Part shown: one piece after another, positions 60,751-64,000 of the stretch
Layout: each line of letters starts with the position of its first letter
How positions within the stretch are numbered: the stretch's first letter is position 1
Assembly: GCA_018400875.1 (NCBI GenBank)
Contig: JAGYLV010000001.1
Span: 1 to 64,000, forward strand
DNA: 64,000 bases
Source of the DNA: a bacterium
GTDB lineage: Bacteria; Bacillota_I; Bacilli_A; Izemoplasmatales; Izemoplasmataceae
Direction of reading: 5' to 3'
The notes under the pieces: generated by a model
The model's database searches: none
What the model was told of the DNA's origin: nothing
Seen by the model: the letters and a program-made list of their open reading frames with translations, nothing else
Program-made: the position numbers and the translations under genes

Positions 60751-61889
60751 AAAGTCGCTCCATACTGAAAGGATGTGACCGGGCTTAACCGTTCGGCGAT
60801 CCGCGTGATGGCGGCTTTATCAATGGCACCCAGCCTTCTAATCAGCTCATCTTTGGTAAAGGGTTCATTCGCATACACATGATAAAACGCGCGGCGGGTC
60901 AGTGCCCCTTTGGCGTCGTGATTGCGTTTGATCGTTTCGATTTGGCTTTTTTTCGCGAGCGCTAAGGCTTCATCGGAATAATCCCCTGTTTTTAACGCGC
61001 TTAAATTGGTTTGAATTTCATTGAGATAAGCGGTCTGATTGGCCGGTGAAATCGCTCCATTGATCAAGAGCAACCCATACTGGGAAAGCAACATCGACCC
61101 GACGGAATACGCCATATTATGGGTTTCACGGATGGTTTTAAACAGCATCGATTCGCTGTCGCCCCCCAGCAGTTGATTAAAGACCATCAGCGCTTCATAC
61201 TCTTCATCGTCACGCATCACATGGGTTTCATACATGTCATACATCAACGTTTGTTTCATCGCATCTTTCACCGGCGCCATGGAAACAGATTTATACGTAT
61301 GCCGGTAAGGCGGCTCAAAGGCGAGCGGTGTCGTTGGTTTTTGCAGCCGCTTTAAAAAATCAGGCCCGGCTGAGGGGTCGGATTGGCCGAGTCTAATGAG
61401 GACTCTAGGCGCGTCCATAAAACGGGCATAGGCATCTTTAATCACCGGGAGTGTGACCGCATCAATCGCGGCGTCATCTTGGACTTGAGGGACGTAATAC
61501 GGATGGTCCAGCAACATTGCTTCGGTCAGATGCCGGATGGCTTGAAAGCCCTTAGACGCCTTTTTAGTGGCCCACTCGTCTTTTAAAAAGCGTTTTTCTT
61601 GCGCCAGTGATTTTTCATCAAAGCGCGGATGCATCACCAATGCGTCTAACGCTTCAAGCGCCTGGTCGAGTAAATCTGGGGATTGCACCATCTCACCCGG
61701 AACATGACGCATTCTTACGGTGAGTTCATAACGGTCTTGAAAGGTCGAAAGACTCGTCCCGATTTGGAGATGGTAAAGACCTTCTAAATGATTATTCCAC
61801 GCCGTTTGCGTGGGATATTTTTGGTTTTTCACACTGAGCATGCCCGCCATTAACCGGTAGGTCACCATTTGCTTAGGATCAAGCGCCAC
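60747..61889 (-). CDS. M16-family peptidase-like protein (YmfF type, no zinc motif)
   Basis: At least 380 residues from GTG 61889. It lacks HxxEH, as expected for the non-catalytic partner of the M16 pair. The frame is open further upstream and residues there (NGPFGDDIHIQTKQFLTAQW, then SLRFFVALD) look like the missing N-terminus of the family, so the real protein probably begins near 61976, but no ATG, GTG or TTG is in frame there; CTG 61974-61976 is the nearest. GTG 61889 has no ribosome site. The extension spans a terminator-like hairpin. Confidence 0.82.
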   Translation of the reverse strand: MALDPKQMVTYRLMAGMLSVKNQKYPTQTAWNNHLEGLYHLQIGTSLSTFQDRYELTVRMRHVPGEMVQSPDLLDQALEALDALVMHPRFDEKSLAQEKRFLKDEWATKKASKGFQAIRHLTEAMLLDHPYYVPQVQDDAAIDAVTLPVIKDAYARFMDAPRVLIRLGQSDPSAGPDFLKRLQKPTTPLAFEPPYRHTYKSVSMAPVKDAMKQTLMYDMYETHVMRDDEEYEALMVFNQLLGGDSESMLFKTIRETHNMAYSVGSMLLSQYGLLLINGAISPANQTAYLNEIQTNLSALKTGDYSDEALALAKKSQIETIKRNHDAKGALTRRAFYHVYANEPFTKDELIRRLGAIDKAAITRIAERLSPVTSFQYGATL

Positions 61890-61914
61890 GAAAAAGCGCA
61901 GTGACCACTGCGCT
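61890..61914 (-). terminator. Terminator-like hairpin after deoD, inside the likely M16 5' coding region
   Basis: AGCGCAGTG-GT-CACTGCGCT followed by TTTTT on minus, 70 bases after the deoD stop. It is a strong terminator by shape, yet its bases also appear to encode the first beta strand of the M16 protein. Confidence 0.7.
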
Positions 61915-61984
61915 GTTAAAAACTGCTTGGTTTGAATGTGAATATCATCCCCAAAGGGCCCGTTTTGGACCTTCAGATTGGGAC

Positions 61985-62695
61985 TTAAATGGCTTGCGAT
62001 AAGGCCACCTCCATCATCTGGGTAAAGGCATTTTGACGCTCTTCGGCGGTGGTGGCTTCATGGGTGACTAAGGAATCAGAGACCGTGAGTAAACAGGCGG
62101 CTTTTTTGCCGGTTACTTGAGCGTTATGAAAAAGCGCGAACGATTCCATCTCTACGGCCATGACGTTTTTTTCCGCATAGAGCTTCTTAAAGTGATCGCC
62201 ATCTTGGCGGTAAAAAACATCGGAAGAGTGTATGATCCCTTTTTTTAAAGGAATCTTTAAATCCTTTGCGGCCGTTTCTAAGGCGTCGTTTACTTCTTGA
62301 CTGGGATATAAAATATCGGGTTGCTTGGTGCCACTTTGCACGCTCGCATACGTCGATTCCGAATACGACCCCGTCACTAAGATGACATCGTATAAATCCA
62401 GCGTATCGGTATAGGCGCCGCATGACCCAATACGAATGATGGTGTCCACATCATACATCTTAAAGAGTTCATACGAATAAATCCCAATCGAGGGCATTCC
62501 CATGCCTGAACCCATGACACTGATGGCTTTCCCTTTATAGGTGCCGGTATAGCCAAACATGTTGCGGACGTCATTAAACTGAATGACATTTTCCAGATAC
62601 GTTTCGGCGATCATTTTAGCTCTGAGTGGATCGCCTGGCATTAACACCACTGGAGCAATTTGAGTTTCTGACGCGGAAATATGAGGGGTAGACAT
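61985..62695 (-). CDS. deoD: Purine-nucleoside phosphorylase, DeoD type
   Basis: Hexameric PNP, 236 residues, splitting purine (deoxy)nucleosides to base and (deoxy)ribose-1-phosphate. MPGDPLRAKMIAETYL (phosphate-binding), SGMGMPSIGIYSYEL, and MAVEMESFALF with LLTVSDSL (base site) are standard. It follows deoC by 9 bases, and with pdp and the BMP-type importer makes most of a nucleoside salvage route. Confidence 0.96.
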   Translation of the reverse strand: MSTPHISASETQIAPVVLMPGDPLRAKMIAETYLENVIQFNDVRNMFGYTGTYKGKAISVMGSGMGMPSIGIYSYELFKMYDVDTIIRIGSCGAYTDTLDLYDVILVTGSYSESTYASVQSGTKQPDILYPSQEVNDALETAAKDLKIPLKKGIIHSSDVFYRQDGDHFKKLYAEKNVMAVEMESFALFHNAQVTGKKAACLLTVSDSLVTHEATTAEERQNAFTQMMEVALSQAI

Positions 62696-62704
62696 AAAGG
62701 CCTC

Positions 62705-63364
62705 CTAATAAGAATTTTCGGGGGTTGACCCGGTGACGATGGCGACACCATTGCTGGTTCCAATGCGGGTGGCTCCCGCGTCAATCATGGCGTGCGCATC
62801 TTCATATGTGCGCACCCCACCACTGGCTTTGACGCCTTTGCCATGCGCCACACTGGCCATGAGTTTGACGGCGTGAGTGCTCGCGCCGCCAGGGCCAAAT
62901 CCCGTTGAGGTTTTGACAAAGTCAGCCCCCGCTTCAAAAGCGGCTTCGCTGGCTTTAAGAATGGTCGCATCATCGAGCATGGCGGTTTCTAAAATGACTT
63001 TGAGGGTTTTGTTACCCGTTAAGGCTTTGAGGGTTTTGACTTCGTCTTTTAAACGGTCAAAATCATGGGCTTTAAGGGCCCCAATGGGGGCGACCATATC
63101 GATTTCATCGGCCCCATTTGAAAGCGCATCTTCGGTTTCATAGGCTTTGACTTTGAGGGTGTTTGCACCGAGTGGAAAGCCGATCACCGTGCAGACTAAG
63201 ACGTCTGAATCCTTAAGAGACGCCGCCGCATGCGCAACAAACGACGGTTGAATGCAGACACTCTTAAAGTGATGCGTTTTCGCTTCCTTGATCAATTGGT
63301 CGATCTCTTTGCGCGTCCCTTCCGGTTTTAAATACGTATGGTCAATCAGTTGTGCAAGTTCCAT
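62705..63364 (-). CDS. deoC: Deoxyribose-phosphate aldolase
   Basis: Class I aldolase converting deoxyribose-5-phosphate to glyceraldehyde-3-phosphate and acetaldehyde, 219 residues. IDHTYLKPEGT, VIGFPLGANT, the Schiff-base Lys in DFVKTSTGFGPGGAS, and VKASGGVRTYEDAHAMIDAGA are present. It lies 8 bases after the YczE-like gene and before deoD. Confidence 0.96.
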   Translation of the reverse strand: MELAQLIDHTYLKPEGTRKEIDQLIKEAKTHHFKSVCIQPSFVAHAAASLKDSDVLVCTVIGFPLGANTLKVKAYETEDALSNGADEIDMVAPIGALKAHDFDRLKDEVKTLKALTGNKTLKVILETAMLDDATILKASEAAFEAGADFVKTSTGFGPGGASTHAVKLMASVAHGKGVKASGGVRTYEDAHAMIDAGATRIGTSNGVAIVTGSTPENSY

Positions 63365-63372
63365 AATGCCTC

Positions 63373-63999
63373 CTAAAAAGTGAATCGTTCAAAGCGTTTT
63401 AAATAGACTTGAAATAGCGGGCCAATGAAGGCAATAAAGCCTAACGTCCCGATGTTAATGGCGCCCAAATCGCGGAACCAAATCCACGATAAAACCCCCG
63501 ATAACACCATTGGGAATGTTTCGATGAGCATCCGGGCGGGGAAGACTTGTTTGAATTTTAATACGTCGCGCACCAGCAATGTCATCTCTTCAAAAACACC
63601 CGCTGGATAGCGCGTCACCACTAAAATGGCACCGCCTAAAGGCACGAGTGAAAGTCCCGTGAGATAAGGAATCAAGCGGAACCAGCCTTCGGGGGCGAAA
63701 TCTTTAAAAATCACCAAATCAAACAGATCAATAAACACCCCGACAAAAAGAATCGGGACGATCATCAAAATCAGCTTAATGTCCCGTCGCATCCACGTCG
63801 TCCAAACCGTTAATAGGCTCGTGATAATAATCGCACTCACCCCGATGGTTAAGGGCGCAATGCGTCTGGCAAAGACGATAAACACCGTATCCCAAGGGCC
63901 CGTGCCTAAACTGCTTTTGATGACCATGACCACGCCAAAGGCGATGGTGACGGTCCCTAATAGATAAAGAATCAGTTCTTTAAGATTGAACTTTGACAT
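63373..63999 (-). CDS. YczE/YitT-like integral membrane protein
   Basis: 208 residues with about five to six membrane segments; KSSLGTGPWDTVFIVFARR near residue 28 is typical of the YczE group. Function not established; placement at the head of deoC-deoD suggests a link to nucleoside or sugar metabolism, which is inference only. ATG 63999 is 2 bases from the window edge, so an upstream start cannot be ruled out. Confidence 0.8.
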   Translation of the reverse strand: MSKFNLKELILYLLGTVTIAFGVVMVIKSSLGTGPWDTVFIVFARRIAPLTIGVSAIIITSLLTVWTTWMRRDIKLILMIVPILFVGVFIDLFDLVIFKDFAPEGWFRLIPYLTGLSLVPLGGAILVVTRYPAGVFEEMTLLVRDVLKFKQVFPARMLIETFPMVLSGVLSWIWFRDLGAINIGTLGFIAFIGPLFQVYLKRFERFTF

Positions 64000-64000
64000 T

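Overview
The window reads as chromosomal DNA of a Bacillota/Mycoplasmatota-type bacterium, probably a relative of Izemoplasma or Acholeplasma. That placement is an inference. The supporting features are a CIRCE-controlled groES-groEL, a T-box ahead of valS, a TPP riboswitch ahead of thiT, an L21-type leader, a PerR-like Fur protein with a matching box, HPr with the Ser46 site, RNase J, RecU and a YmfF/YmfH-type M16 pair. TGA is used as a stop (for example at 8175-8177 and 27154-27156), so the Mycoplasma UGA=Trp code does not apply. No tRNA, rRNA, CRISPR array or insertion sequence was found.

Layout. 1-1121: the 3' part of a Y-family polymerase gene plus a YolD-like gene. 1391-7034: a nucleoside-type ABC uptake operon (lipoprotein, ATPase, two permeases) ending with a GntR/RCK_C regulator and a small membrane protein. 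7070-11000: an Xre and a GNAT gene divergent from a PerR-like gene, which leads two uncharacterised genes, then a convergent six-TM membrane protein. 11080-13718: groESL and glpP. 13721-15285: an FMN-binding-like lipoprotein and an alpha/beta hydrolase. 15373-27156: a LacI-controlled sugar island (fructokinase, sucrose-phosphate-synthase-like enzyme, ABC permeases, beta-phosphoglucomutase, two GH65 phosphorylases, solute-binding lipoprotein). 27205-30203: PHP phosphatase, asparaginase and an AT-rich HepT/MntA toxin-antitoxin pair.

30299-64000 is almost wholly minus-strand housekeeping: ruvA, obg, a GNAT-kinase fusion, rplU-rpmA, radC, mutY-folC-valS, engB-lon, ptsH, a HAD phosphatase, tig, a Nudix protein and rnjA; recU on plus; a YefM/YoeB pair; a GNAT/membrane fusion with an Xre and a small membrane protein; glgC-glgA; thiT; ssb-thyA-dfrA-plsC-pdp; lemA with a DUF3137 gene; two M16 proteins; deoC-deoD; and a YczE-like membrane protein.

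How the genes fit together. Nucleosides imported by the first operon can be split by pdp and deoD, and deoxyribose-5-phosphate by deoC; phosphopentomutase was not seen here. In the sugar island, disaccharides would enter by the ABC importer (its ATPase is elsewhere), be phosphorolysed by GH65 enzymes to beta-glucose-1-phosphate, and pass through beta-phosphoglucomutase to glucose-6-phosphate. The sucrose-phosphate-synthase-like enzyme and fructokinase add an unexpected sucrose branch. The most distinctive regulatory structures are palindromes set exactly in the -35/-10 spacer of three minus-strand promoters (mntA, yefM, lon), a Fur-type box shared by two divergent promoters, a promoter nested in the lacI terminator hairpin, and terminator-like hairpins just after both lipoprotein genes that are followed by same-operon genes. 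Several start sites were moved from the longest reading frame to an ATG with a proper Shine-Dalgarno sequence.
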